Shown in pieces: positions 1-10,800 of a stretch of DNA of 64,000 nucleotides (positions are counted from its first letter, which is position 1; every line of letters begins with the position of its first letter). The position numbers were made by a program, and so were the translations under genes. The stretch covers positions 943,501 through 1,007,500 of the forward strand of contig NC_090167.1 of NCBI RefSeq assembly GCF_017916325.1, given 5' to 3'. This DNA comes from Leishmania martiniquensis (taxonomy: Eukaryota; Euglenozoa; Kinetoplastea; Trypanosomatida; Trypanosomatidae). The notes beneath the pieces were generated by a model that did no database searches, was not told the origin of the DNA, and saw only the letters and a list, made by a program, of their open reading frames with translations.

Positions 1-1014
1 GACTGTACCACGATGGCGCAGGGCCTCCTTTGCCCCTGCGAGGAAGGCGCGCACTGCGGTATGCGTCGCCTCGTCTTTCTCCCGCTTGCGTGTACGTGCA
101 GAGATAGCCTCATCGGCGCTTCTCGACGGCTTTCCATTACTTTCGTCGCTCACGTCACCATCATCGCCAGACCAGTTTCTGGGCCTGTGCAGATCCGCCT
201 CGGCAGCGTCCATGGTCTTCCAGTCTTTCTTTCGGATCCGTAGCGGCGTGTCAGAGCCCCAGGCGGCTGAGATGCCGGTCGCGCTGCTGCCGGAGAAGGA
301 AGGGCCTCCCTTTGGGCCAGCACTAGCTGAGCTTCTCTCGCCCCACAGCTGCAGTATCGGCCTTCGGAGCGGTGTGCAGGTGATAAGTGGCGTCGACGTT
401 GGCGAAAGCGGCGAGCACGCTGTCCTGTCATGTCCCTCGCCCACGTCACCGTTCTGTTGGCGCCATGGCGTGGGCAGCTGCAGCAGCACACACGTCAAAT
501 GGCTGTACTCGGAGGCCGGCGTGGAGACAAGCCGAACCGAGCTGGCGGATTCCGCGGCCGAACGCCTCGGGAAGCCGCCGTACTCTAGGCGCATTGGTTC
601 TCGCCGACGGGCGCGTCTCCGCTTGCGGTTACTGCCCTGCGCACCATCTTGGCGCGCGCTGTCGTGTGTTGATGCAGTGTGGCTTTCGTCATCTTCGCCC
701 AAGTCATCACCGCTGTCGAGGTCGCTGCCTGCCACTGGGGCGTCCACTGAGTCCTCAAAGTAGTGTGGGGACACCCGCAGCTCACACGGTGGCGTGGCGC
801 AGTCGACAGATGGTAAGAACACAAACAGCCGCCGCTCGCGCTCCGCCGTGGCGCTCGCGTGCTCTTCTTCCGCGCTGGCTGTGGTGAGAGGACGGATGAC
901 ATAGCGCGTCACTGAGCTAGAGACCGCAGATGGCTTCGCTTGAGTAGAAGTTACGGCAGATGCAGACGCCGGTCGCCGAATCGTGGGAACAAGGCCGTCG
1001 TACCGGGGTATCAT
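1..1014 (-). CDS. Hypothetical protein, N-terminal part (runs off left edge)
   Basis: This minus-strand frame is open from an ATG at 1014 to base 1 (338 codons), so the C-terminus lies outside the window. An in-frame stop sits shortly upstream of the ATG, so this is the first ATG of the frame. The product starts MIPRYDGLVP and is mostly low-complexity. It has an acidic run (DSGDDLGEDDE, about residues 104-114), then a basic run (RKRRRARRRE) that could be a nuclear localisation signal, then Ser/Pro/Gly-rich sequence. I recognise no domain and cannot assign a function. Upstream, a good pyrimidine tract lies near 1395-1425, and the leader in between has other ATGs in another frame (near 1060), so the start is not certain. 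Confidence 0.6.
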   Translation of the reverse strand, partial: MIPRYDGLVPTIRRPASASAVTSTQAKPSAVSSSVTRYVIRPLTTASAEEEHASATAERERRLFVFLPSVDCATPPCELRVSPHYFEDSVDAPVAGSDLDSGDDLGEDDESHTASTHDSARQDGAQGSNRKRRRARRREPMRLEYGGFPRRSAAESASSVRLVSTPASEYSHLTCVLLQLPTPWRQQNGDVGEGHDRTACSPLSPTSTPLITCTPLRRPILQLWGERSSASAGPKGGPSFSGSSATGISAAWGSDTPLRIRKKDWKTMDAAEADLHRPRNWSGDDGDVSDESNGKPSRSADEAISARTRKREKDEATHTAVRAFLAGAKEALRHRGTV

Positions 1015-2248
1015 GCTGAAGAAATATGACGGCAGAGTTCGCCAAGTGCATCACTTTCATAGCTCGCAATTCCTTCAAGGGACTATCGCCACCACTGAGG
1101 GGTGTTCGGGTGGGGGGGTGGGGGGCACAGCCCGCGTCCGCCACTTCTACGCTCTGCTCCGACTGCTTAGCTCCGCTTCGATGTGGATCAGCCGGCCCGT
1201 TAACGGCGCCGTATTTTTCACCGGACGCTGCTTCTGTAGTGGGCCCTTTCAGCCGAATTCCAACAATCCAATCCCTGCGCACACGCGGATCCGCCTGGGT
1301 GCGACCGTGCGCGTGCGACGCCTCTGTCGGTGACCTTTAGCCATGAATACGGAGGGGAAAAAGTAGATGCGACGAGGTGTCGTGCAGCGCCGGCGCACAG
1401 TTGGAGAGGGGAGGAGGGGAGGGAGATCGTATCAGAAATGGCCATGTTGCAAGGAGGCATGCGAGCAGATGTGAAGCAGCGCGGCGCCCCCGACTTGGCA
1501 CACACTCCATCACGCACGCGGGGGCACGCAAAGCACAAAGGGCAGTCAGAGCGCCTTAGGTTGGGTAACTCGATAGCCTTTCCCCCTCTCCGCGTCTTCC
1601 TGACGAGCATCGCGACAGCTTCTCGTCTCGCCTACCTGCCACACCACCACGAGCAACAGCAGCAGAAGCGCTGACGTTGGCGCGACTGATACGTGTCGGC
1701 TGTCTTTCCCGGCCATGCCACGAACTTCGTCCTTTGCTTTTTCCATGCGGTATTCCTTCAGCCTTTTCGGCCTTCTTTTTCAGTGTCTTCATGCTGACTT
1801 CCCCAGTGACGGGCAAGTGTGTTTGTGTGGGCAAAGGCGGAGGGAGAGAGGCACCGCACTGCGTCGCGCCTCAGCGGCGTCAGTACCCCCTCTGTGAGGC
1901 GTGCCTCTTCGGCTGCTTCGCATGGCGGGATTGCCCTCCTCCCTCCCGCGTGTGAGGGGCATGGAGGGGAGGGGGCCGAGCGGACTCGAAGCCGTGCCTT
2001 GTGTGGCACAGAAAATGGATGCGCGGCAAAAATGTATTGCGCTTAATTTTGCGCGGCTGGCGTTATCCTCAACGACCGCCTCACTTCTTCCTCCACCCTC
2101 GGCACACACACGCACACCCACACACACTTCCCCTGGTGCCTTTTTGCAAGACGGCGCGGTGACGCAGGAACGAAAACCCGACGGCGAAACAGCAGAGACG
2201 TGGCGATCCGCGCTAAGCCCACGCGCAGGAGAGTCATTATGCGGTGCT
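1015..2248. other. Intergenic region: leader of left gene and 3' side of HAD gene
   Basis: No convincing gene. On the minus strand a C/T-rich tract at about 1345-1425 is a likely splice-acceptor region for the left-edge gene, followed by a short upstream ORF with ATGs near 1060. A minus-strand frame at about 917-1330 has protein-like composition but no ATG near its start. The rest is the probable 3' UTR of the HAD gene and holds copy 1 of the 298-bp inverted repeat. Confidence 0.6.
1743..2040 (+). repeat. 298-bp repeat, copy 1 (inverted relative to copy 2)
   Basis: Plus-strand bases from CCATGCGGTATTCC to AAAATGTATTGC match the reverse complement of 15588-15885. I see two substitutions in 298 bases (ATTGCC versus ACTGCC, and CATGGAGG versus CATAGAGG). 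The match stops abruptly at both ends and I see no target-site duplication. This copy lies in the likely 3' UTR of the HAD gene, antisense relative to copy 2's position after its own gene. It could be a SIDER-type retroposon or a copied UTR segment. I did not identify a family. Confidence 0.9.
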
Positions 2249-3430
2249 TCAGCCACTCGTATCTGTCGATGAGCGTGGCGCTGCCCCACAGAGTGCTTCA
2301 AGCTCCCGAAGTTTCGTGTGCAAAGACTCCCATGTCGCACCCCTGACAGGGTCGCACTTCAGGTAGTGGCATTCAGCACGCTTACATGCGGCGCGGTCGG
2401 CTTCCGCGTCTCCGACGTGCACATGTAAATGCGCATCTACGCCCGGCCTGCACGCACCGCCATCACTTCCACATGTCGCGCGGTAGGCATCGGCGGCATC
2501 ACGAATCCCGGTGAGGATGCCTACCGGTGATGGCTTGGCGTAGCCCACATCTCGAGCTGAAATAACCCGTGACAGCAGGGGTGGCTCGCCGCGCGCGCCA
2601 GGCTCGAGAGCGCCCAGCCGCGCGAATACACTCCGTATGCGAGGATCCATGTTGGTGACCACAAACGGCGGCTCGGCAAGGAAAAGAACGGGAGCTGGTG
2701 CAGCTGAAACAAGGGGAGCTGACTCCAAAAAAGACGCTGGTGCCCTCTCAACGGAAACCGAGCGCTTCGCGCTCTCGACGCGACCCAATTGCTTGCGGCT
2801 CCACTCGCGCAGGGAGTGCAACGTGCGGAATCCCTCCGGGCACCAGCGGTAGGCTGTGGTGGAGCCAAACTGATCAAACAGCACATACTCTTCAAAGCGG
2901 CGTACTTCGCTTTGCTGATGGGTCCACATGGCCTGAATGCGCTGTACCACATCCGTAGCAGCCCCCTCATACAGCCTCGGGCTGTTGAACGTCTGTCGTA
3001 AAACACGGCTCCAGAAAGAGCTCAGCTCTTCATCCGTGTCGCCGCCAATCGGCATTTCTTTCGAGTCCGCAGAGCGAGTCCATCTGGCACGGTCCACCGA
3101 CACCTGGTCACGAATCGCCTTCAGCGCAAGCTCTTGTATCAGTGCACAGGTAGCACTCGGGCAGCTTGCGTCGAGATCAACCCCGTGATCCTGCAGGAAG
3201 GCAGCGTACGAGCTGCGATACTGGCAGCCTAAGCCATGCGTTATCTGAATGAGAGTATCCAGAGCGTCGAAGCTGACAGTGATAGGCACGCGGTGCATCA
3301 CAGGTACAGGATGGTGTTCTCTGGCGGTGTGCCGCTCAAGGGCCCGCGCATGCAAGACGCCACCCAAGAGAAAGCAGTGCGCAGAGGGTAGTGTGGCAGG
3401 TGCGTCTGTACACCTCGCGCGTGCATGCAT
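2249..3430 (-). CDS. HAD-superfamily hydrolase (haloacid dehalogenase/HDHD3-like)
   Basis: 393 residues from the ATG at 3430. Motif I is FDALDTL (nucleophile Asp at about residue 55), the form seen in haloacid-dehalogenase and HDHD3-type members. A later AKPSP segment gives the conserved Lys of motif III and HVGDAEAD gives the acidic motif IV, so the fold looks complete. The substrate is unknown; family members are mostly phosphatases or dehalogenases. The ATG at 3430 is the first after a predicted splice acceptor and leaves only about 5 nt of leader. An in-frame ATG at 3298 (MHRVPITVSFD) starts just before the domain and is a serious alternative, giving 349 residues. The frame stays open upstream of 3430 but without an ATG. 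The third motif-I position is Leu rather than Asp, as in this subfamily. Confidence 0.8.
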   Translation of the reverse strand: MHARARCTDAPATLPSAHCFLLGGVLHARALERHTAREHHPVPVMHRVPITVSFDALDTLIQITHGLGCQYRSSYAAFLQDHGVDLDASCPSATCALIQELALKAIRDQVSVDRARWTRSADSKEMPIGGDTDEELSSFWSRVLRQTFNSPRLYEGAATDVVQRIQAMWTHQQSEVRRFEEYVLFDQFGSTTAYRWCPEGFRTLHSLREWSRKQLGRVESAKRSVSVERAPASFLESAPLVSAAPAPVLFLAEPPFVVTNMDPRIRSVFARLGALEPGARGEPPLLSRVISARDVGYAKPSPVGILTGIRDAADAYRATCGSDGGACRPGVDAHLHVHVGDAEADRAACKRAECHYLKCDPVRGATWESLHTKLRELEALCGAAPRSSTDTSG

Positions 3431-3435
3431 ACCCA

Positions 3436-3510
3436 CTAAGAGCAAGAGTTGAAGACGAGCACAGGGGCGAAAGAGGGAGGAGGGAGAGGGAAGGGAGAGA
3501 GTCAGGCGAC
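3436..3510 (-). promoter_or_regulatory. Predicted spliced-leader acceptor for the HAD gene
   Basis: On the minus strand a long C/T tract (about 3510-3465) is followed by the first AG at 3437-3436, six bases before the ATG at 3430. This is the standard polypyrimidine-AG layout for trans-splicing in trypanosomatids. Bases 3511-3846 further upstream show no gene. Confidence 0.65.
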
Positions 3511-3846
3511 ATGCTACACAACTTGACACATTTACCCGTGGTGCGGGTGGAGGGGTGAGGGAGATCACTGCTCGAGGAGTGCGCACCAAACGCGCATCGT
3601 TGTACGCATCGAAAGTCGTGCCATCTAAAAAGGCGACCGAAACTGCGAGGTGCGAGCAGAGTAGAAGCGAATACACAAGCCTCCATTGCGCAACCGTCTC
3701 ATGAATCTACGTGGACAGGGAAAAGAGTCGGCGCAGCAGATGTGAAGGCCTCGCGCAGGCGTGCCGGTTTGGCCTCCAACGGCCACGCATACATACGCGC
3801 TGTAGCAGTGCTCGTTGAGCGCATTCTCCTCCACCGTAGGCGCGTT

Positions 3847-5991
3847 CTATTGGCTGCGCAGCCGCTTATCTGCGCCCCGGCGCCACCTCAGCGAAAGGGA
3901 TCCCCGCGTGGCGCTAAGAAGTAGAGCCGCCCTGGCTGCTTGTCCCCCCTTTCCCAGACTAATAGTGGGCTTTCTGCTCAGCGATGCTCCAGCCTTCGTT
4001 TCTGCAACAGCCGAGTGACTAAGTGCCACCTCCCCCCGCGCGCGTGCCAATGCCCTGAGGGCCGCCTGGTGGGCACTGAAGAATGTGGTGCCGTACCTCA
4101 GCACTTCCTTGCCCTGCTCACCCCTTAGCGCCGAGGGGCGAGTTGACGCAGCGGTGAGGGCATCAGGTGAAGGTAGCGCCACTACGCAGTACACCCTCAT
4201 CCCGGCTGCCTGGACAACCGGTGAGTAACCGAAGTACTGTATCGGTGAGTCCAATGAGCAGCACATGCAAGAGCGGCGTTGCCTACCGTGAGAGACAACG
4301 CCGCTATACCGTCCGCCACCTCGAGCTCTCCAAGGCCATGGAAAACTAGCTTTATTGATGAACGGCTCACTCGCTTCCCGGATGGTAGCATCGAAAGAGC
4401 TGGCTCACCAGCGAGCCCCTCATTCACCGCGTCCACTGGCTCGTACTGAAGTGGCCAGATCGGGCTGCGACAGAGGTCTGGCGATGTCCGCATGAGCACC
4501 CACAGCCCCAACGCCTAGTCGCACACGCGCGTCGAGGGCTCCGGTGGGCTCCTGCCCTGAAACCCGCTCATCTGTAGAAGAGCCGTCGTGTCGCTCGCTC
4601 GCTGCGTTCGGGTTCATCACGGTCATGGCTAAGCTCTGCGCCACCCACCCAAGTCTCTTGCAGCTCCTCTCGCGGCACGGCTCCAACTTGAGGCACCACC
4701 TCCAGCTCCCTCCCCCCTGTGCAGCACTGAGGGACGATAGGTGGAGGGGAGTTCATCAGCGGATACGAGTAGCTCAGGTCACTAGGTGCCGCAGAGCGCC
4801 ATGCTCCTCGTCCGCGACCGCCGCCACGGCGGTGAGAGCGGCCTCCTCGGAGACTTCGATCAAACGATGCCTAGGCATAGGCAGCACTTGCGTAGTCCCC
4901 AGTCCTGTGAACACCGCGTTGCTCTTCGCCACCAACGCGCAGAAGCGCTGAAGGAAGAGAGGAAGGCTGGTGTCAGACATGCATGCGCACACCTCACATC
5001 ATGCCCACTGACGTCAGCTCGCTGTGATTAGCCCAGGACCGGCTGCCACTCACGTAAAGAGATGCCCTGCAGAAGACGAGATGATGCCCAAGGCAAAGGC
5101 GCGACCCCACCGCCAGTCATATTACTTTTCACCGAAGCGGAAGCATAGGGCGTTGCCTACGCAACCCGCGTGTGACAGTCTCTCAAGGCGGCTCTTTGGC
5201 AATGACCTGTCTGGCGATGCGCCTGTTCATGAGTAAGCGGAGCATATGTGCAACACTTCTAGGGCGAGTAGAGGGGCTCACGCTGACGTGGTCCAGCAAC
5301 GTCACCGCTGAGGGCACTTTGCGCTCCTCAGCAGCTACAGGGTCACCGGTCTCCAGCCCCACATGGCGCGGCGGCTCCAGGAGGATTCACGGCGCCACAG
5401 CTGCATGCGCCGCATCGGCGGCACCTCTCTCCGGCCCTGGCGCCTGCTCGTGCTCCTTCGGAAGAAGGGCTAGGAGAGCAAGGTGTCGCCCCAGCGACTC
5501 CTGCTTTAGTGGAAGCCGTCCTCTCTCGCTCACGCAATCACGGAGGCATCGACGTAATCAAAGCCGCGCTTGCCCGAAGCCCCCCCAATCGTTGGAAAAC
5601 GAGCGCTCGGTGCGGTGAGCAGAGCACACTAGCCCTCTCAAACAGTATCGCCGTCTTGTATTCTCCTCTGCCGTGCCACCGCCCAGCCTCGAAGGGTGCC
5701 CCTACGTCTGCAGCAGCGCAACGTCTTGCTGACATCGCAGGGTGAAACCTCCTCTTGGAAACCGCGCACCTTACTCGCCGGCGAAGCCGATGGTACGGTG
5801 TCAAGGCAGCGCTGCAGGCATCTTCACGGCGCTGGCCTTCGCGGTGCATGTGAAGCGCAACCGCCGCACCTAGTAGCTTCAAGAGAAAACCACTGGATCC
5901 CTCGCGCCGCACTTTTTCCCTGGCCAAGCCGCCCAGCACGGCGTGCCTGCTCCTTTGCTAAAAAAGGTGCTAGGTTCATGGCAGACAGCAT
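3847..5991 (-). pseudogene. Decayed protein gene with multiple frameshifts, function unknown
   Basis: Protein-like segments follow one another on the minus strand in changing frames: about 5991-5824 (starts MLSAMNLAPFLAKEQ), 5939-5538 (includes KTAILFERASVL), 4992-4774 (includes LPLFLQRFCALVAKSN), 4686-4420, 4511-4197 (includes IKLVFHGLGELEVADG) and 4266-3847 (includes SPIQYFGYSPVVQAAGMRVY). Each has ordinary amino-acid composition but is ended by stops or shifts, so no intact product is possible. Orientation matches the polycistronic unit, and a C/T tract with an AG (about 6110-6020) still precedes the first ATG. This suggests an ordinary gene that died in place rather than an insertion. I do not recognise the family. 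Boundaries are approximate. Confidence 0.6.
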
Positions 5992-7873
5992 CAGCCTGGA
6001 GGGAGAAGCACACCCACTCAACTGCACAGAGAGCACACCTACAGAGACAACCAAGCATGTATATGTCGTTCGTGAGGCGATGGCCGGGAGCACAGGAGAA
6101 AGAAAGAAGGGGTCACAATGGGATCAGTGCCTTTGCCCACTCAGTGCGGTGCGCTCGCCGATGGGTCAGCGTCTCTGTCTGTAGGGGCATGTCGGGTGAG
6201 GGTGTGACGCCAACGGTGCCCAGAAGAGCAGGGAGAGCGTGAAGGGGATGCCGATACTCAGCGCGGACGTCATGTGGAGAGAGGCGCTTGTACACAGAGA
6301 AAAGGAAAGCATCGCGTCATGGAGGAAGAGGTATGCGAAGCGGAGGGGTGCACCCTTCAGTAAGCCCGGCCACAGACGATCGGCAAAAGGAAGCGAGAGA
6401 GCGGATGCTCATGCGAGCCCCTCCAGCGCTGTCTCTCTCTCCCTCTCTCGATCTCCTCCCTCTCGCGCGCGCGTGTTTTTTTTCGTTTTTCTTTATTTCG
6501 CTGCCCATCGTGGATGGGGTCGAGATCAACAGAGGTGCGTCCAAGAAGGCGGCCCGAGTGCACCAGCTCGAAAGAGGTGATGTGAGCACAGTGCTAGGCC
6601 AAGAGCAGTGGCGCGCCCCCTTGAGCCTCGCCTATCCGATGATGTAGAAGGCACCGCCGCGCTCGCTATCCCTTGATGTAAATTCCTTCTCTCTCCTTGA
6701 AGGCGTGTTCTTGGCATATCGTTGGTACTGGTGAGAGAGCCGTTTCTCTTTCACGGGCTTCCCCCCAAGATTTCGCCTTTGCTGGCGGCTCCAAGTTGGC
6801 CTGTCCTCTATGAGATCAAATAGGCACGCAAGGGGAAGAGGAGCGCGCGCGAGGGAGGCGGGGTATAGAGGGCGGAAAGAGACACACGTTGATCGACGCT
6901 GAGAGAGGACGGCGAGAGGGAGGGGAAGGAAGGTGAAAAGGGTAACAAAAGACTTGTGCAAATTTAGTAAGACGAAGCACAGGCACACCGAGATGCGCAC
7001 ACGCGCTCAAGCACAGAGAGACCTGTTGATCGACCTCCACAGAGAGTTCCGTCCTTAAACAGCCACTAAAGACACCATGCAGTAACGAGCGAAGAACGCA
7101 TAGGACAAACACAGAGAGGGAGGGGAAGGGAGAGAGAGGGAGAGACAGATGGCAAGGCGGTCAGGAAAAGGAGCGCTTACTGCGCCGGAAACGCCATCAT
7201 CGGCGCCCACGGCAAGCACAAAGACGTCCCCAAATTTCGACCTCGCACCACGATAGGCACACAAGCACGTGCGCAGACACGTTTGCACATGTATGAGATG
7301 CGTGTATTCAGAGAATAAGAGAGCGGGGAGGCAGGCGTTCAGAGGAGGAAGGCAGACAGACGCCCAAGACAGCGACAGAAGGGGCCACCCAACAGACCAG
7401 AGTGCGATCGGCTATCCATAACGGAAAAGAAAAGAGCGTGCGTGAAACGACACCAAAGAAGCCGTAGGCGCAGACGTCCTTCACAGCGTCACGCACGCTG
7501 TGCGTGCACTTATGGTAGAGAAGCCGAAGGGTACCAATGGAGAGGATGGGTAGATGGGTGAAGCCGCAATGGCGGGGGGAGGGGTAAAACGCGTCCGAAG
7601 CGCAGTGGAGTGTGCCTGCGTGCATCGGCGGCGAGAGGAGGGGACTAGTTCTGAAGGAGGCAGTTCGGGGGCAGGCAATTGATGTGTACCGCTAAAGGAT
7701 TGCGTGTGTTGGTGTGGTGGTGGTGGGAAGGGGGAGGAGAGCCACTCCATTGCGAACCGTTTCGCGGGCGACAAAGGCACAGCTCGGGTTAGGAGGGGGA
7801 GCCGTTGCTCTTCAGGTCTTACTTCGAGCGGTAGCACAATGCCTTGGCGTTCCTGCTTCCATGCCGCCGAATC
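5992..7873. other. Long intergenic region
   Basis: This lies between the giant TPR/IQ gene and the pseudogene. It is rich in purine runs on the plus strand (C/T tracts on the minus strand) around 6840-6960 and 7090-7160, which are candidate splice or polyadenylation signals. A minus-strand frame ending at 6632 has a plausible last 60 residues (ends GGAFYIIG) but no ATG. A 63-codon ORF at 6526-6717 in another frame is the first ATG after an AG near 6810. Neither is convincing, and I see nothing else. Confidence 0.5.
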
Positions 7874-10800
7874 TTACAACAGCAGGTACAACTGACGCCG
7901 CAGCCGTGTCGCTACATGGTCTCTCCACGCCTGCTGTATCACTGTTGCCGCCTCCTCTTGCACGATTTGGTCGCTGATGTATCGCCGCTGCGCCTCGTCC
8001 ATCTCCAAGTCGCTCCAAGTAGATTCGTGCCTGGTGGGCCACTGCGCCGACACCGGCAATGGCAGCACCCCGCTGCTCGGCGCGCGGTGTCGGTGATGCT
8101 GCTGTGGCTGTGGCTTAGGAAAAATCTCTGGTGGGCGAGGGGAGGTAGAGTTCTTCAAAGAGAGCTGCTTCGTGGCTAAGGCGCTGCCCCGGGCACCTTC
8201 ACTCCCAAGCCACGAGCTTCTGTGCGCACACTCGTTGCCGTCTCCCGCTTGGTTGGCGGGAGGGTGAGTGTCTTTTTCGCCTACCTCCTCTCCCTCCGCG
8301 GTCGCGGATTCACCTCCCTCGCCATGAGATACCGCCTCCCTGGCACCGCTCCCCACACGCGGAAGATGCCTTTCGCCAGCCAGAGGGGGGTGCCGCGGTG
8401 AGAGCATCCCGGCAGGCGCCTCCAACATCTCTGGCAATTCACCCGGAGACTCAGGTGGAGGAGATGCAGACAAGGGGACCGCAGCTAGGCCCATCTCGAG
8501 CTCAGCAGTGTGGTTCCATCCGCTTGGCGCTTCGGCCGCTGCAACAGCCGCTGGTGCCTCTGTCGGCGCGAGAATCAGTGACGAGCATGAAGGTATGAAA
8601 GACTCCCGAGAGCGCAGTGTCTCAGGTACGCCGGTGATGCGCTGAGGCGGGGCGCCGATGTCCTCCGCGGCACCAGTCTCATGTCTGGACAAGAGATCCT
8701 GCTCTGCCGCTCGAACCCGCTTCTCGTCCTCGTCCGCCGGGTTGGCGAGGTTATCCTGCACCATCGCCGGCGCCTCGATGCCCTCCACAACCCCCAAGGG
8801 GTCAGAGGGCTCCGGTATTCGCTCTTGGACCTCCGTCTTTGTCCCCAGAGGTGTGACCTTCGTCAGCTCCACGGCCCCCAGTTTAACCAGCAGCTGCTGC
8901 GCATTTAGCACCGCTGATCCGCCTTCGCCTTGTCGAGGCTCGCTGCGGTCATGAGTGCTCCTCCAGAAACTTTCCCGGAGTTGAGTGACTTGGGTCGTTG
9001 TGGAGCCGATCGACGCAGTGTGGCGCCCCAGTGTCTCATCGTCAGTCGTCGCATACGGCTCCATTGCTGCTGTGCCGCAGTATTCTTCATTGAAGGAGAG
9101 TGGCGCATCGGAAGGGCCAGAGGTGCGGCTACCGCCAGCCAAGCGCAGCAGCGACTTCGCCGCCCCGTCCTCGGCCGTCTCTGTATCGCGAGCGGCGGCG
9201 GACTGTTGCGGTGTCGGCAGAGGGAAGCGAAGACACTCCTTGGCATCGTCACTTTGAGAGCTGGAATTCACGACTGTCAGCTCTGTCGGCACGGGTGTTA
9301 CAATCTTGTGCGGTACAAAGACGAACACGCGGCCACGTCGAGGCGGCTGCGTCACCGGAGGCTGCAGGGTTCTCTCCACTACCTCGGCAGGCCGTGCCCC
9401 CACCATCGCCTCAATCACCTCAGCACTTCGCCTTACCGCTGTCGCCGTGGCGTTCACGCGGTCTACAGGACACTGCGCTTCTGCACCCTCGACATGCGAT
9501 CTGCTCGCAGAACCTGCTGCTGTGGAAGAAGCAATGTAACGCGGTTCTCTGCTCCTCAAAGGCCGTGAGGACGGCGACGAAGTCGCGGCGCGGCTTTGCT
9601 GATGTGGATGGTCGCCTTCGCTCACAGGACTTGTCAGCAGCTGTAGAGACTGCCTACTTGGGGGAGCTCTAGCACCGCTAAGCACATCCGTGGCACCTTC
9701 CTCTCCCTCTGCATCCTCGTGTGCCCGTTCGATTGCCTGCCCGTTGCTACCCTTCACCTCAAGGCCAACCCTACACACCGTAGCGCTGCTATTACTGCTT
9801 TGCGCTGCGCCATGCACGCCTCCGGCGGGCTCAACTGGGTGCGCAGAGATCGATCTGCGCATGAATGGCCCGCGAGATGCAGCAGTGACTTCCACACCGC
9901 TGAGGCAGCTGTTCTCGGCGCCCGCAGTGGAAGAAGAGGGTGGAGGGAGTACGTCGCAAAGCGCTCTTTCCCTCGCCTCTGCCGTGTCGCCCAGGTCGGC
10001 CTCGCGACTTCTGTCAGAAACGGTCGGGTGCGCGGCGTCGAGGAGGAGGTGTACCTCCGCCCTGCTCGCCGCATCATGCCCTGCAGTGCTTGAGCGGTGG
10101 GCTTGGCCCGTACACTGGTCTGTTGCATGGGGGCTTTGTAATACCTCTCTCTGCAACGAGTGCAGCAGTGGGGCAGAAGCAGGCACGGCCTCCATCCCCC
10201 TCATTCGCTCTTCCGGCTCCGGCAGTAATAGAGAAGACGCCCTCCCACTCCCGCGCGCGGCCGAAGAGGCTTGCGACTTGGAAGGCGGCCACCCCACGTT
10301 GCTATTCTTCTCCTTCGAGGAGCCGTGCACGCTCGCCTTAGACAGGATCGCCGATGCGTCACCGAATCGGCCCCCCTCCCCCTTCTTCATCACCGCGTCT
10401 GCCAGCGGTCGCGCACGGCTTCGCCGCCGAGAATCAAGTGACTCTACTAGGGGCGCACCGGCGCTGTCTGTAATATGAGGCTTGCGGCGGTCGGTCTTTG
10501 CCACGTCATCTTTTTCGTGATCTCCCGGGGAGGACGCTGATGCGACGGCTGTTACGTCACTATACTTGCTTATAGTACCGCCATTACTTGTGGCTGTCGA
10601 ATCCTCAGCTCCGACGCCGCCTCTGTCACCGCCGACATTCTCACGGTAAAAAGGACAAGGGACGTTAGCACTGGAAGACTCCTCCGCAGCTGAGCTACTA
10701 CTCGCCTCCCCGTCGTCGCTCTCGTAAGGAATAGGCGACTTACCTCGCCCCACGAGGGCAGCTACCGCTACTGCACCTCGCTCCCCGTTCACGTCGCCAC

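Noticed and set aside
86..763. Plus-strand ORF of 225 codons at the left edge
   Set aside because: It is antisense to the minus-strand frame 1-1014, which is open to the edge and has better composition. Antisense ORFs are common in such GC-rich coding DNA.
6526..7000. Two small minus-strand frames (one ending GGAFYIIG, one of 63 codons from an ATG at 6717)
   Set aside because: The first has plausible basic sequence but no ATG. The second is the first ATG after a possible acceptor but has poor composition. Neither is strong enough to call.
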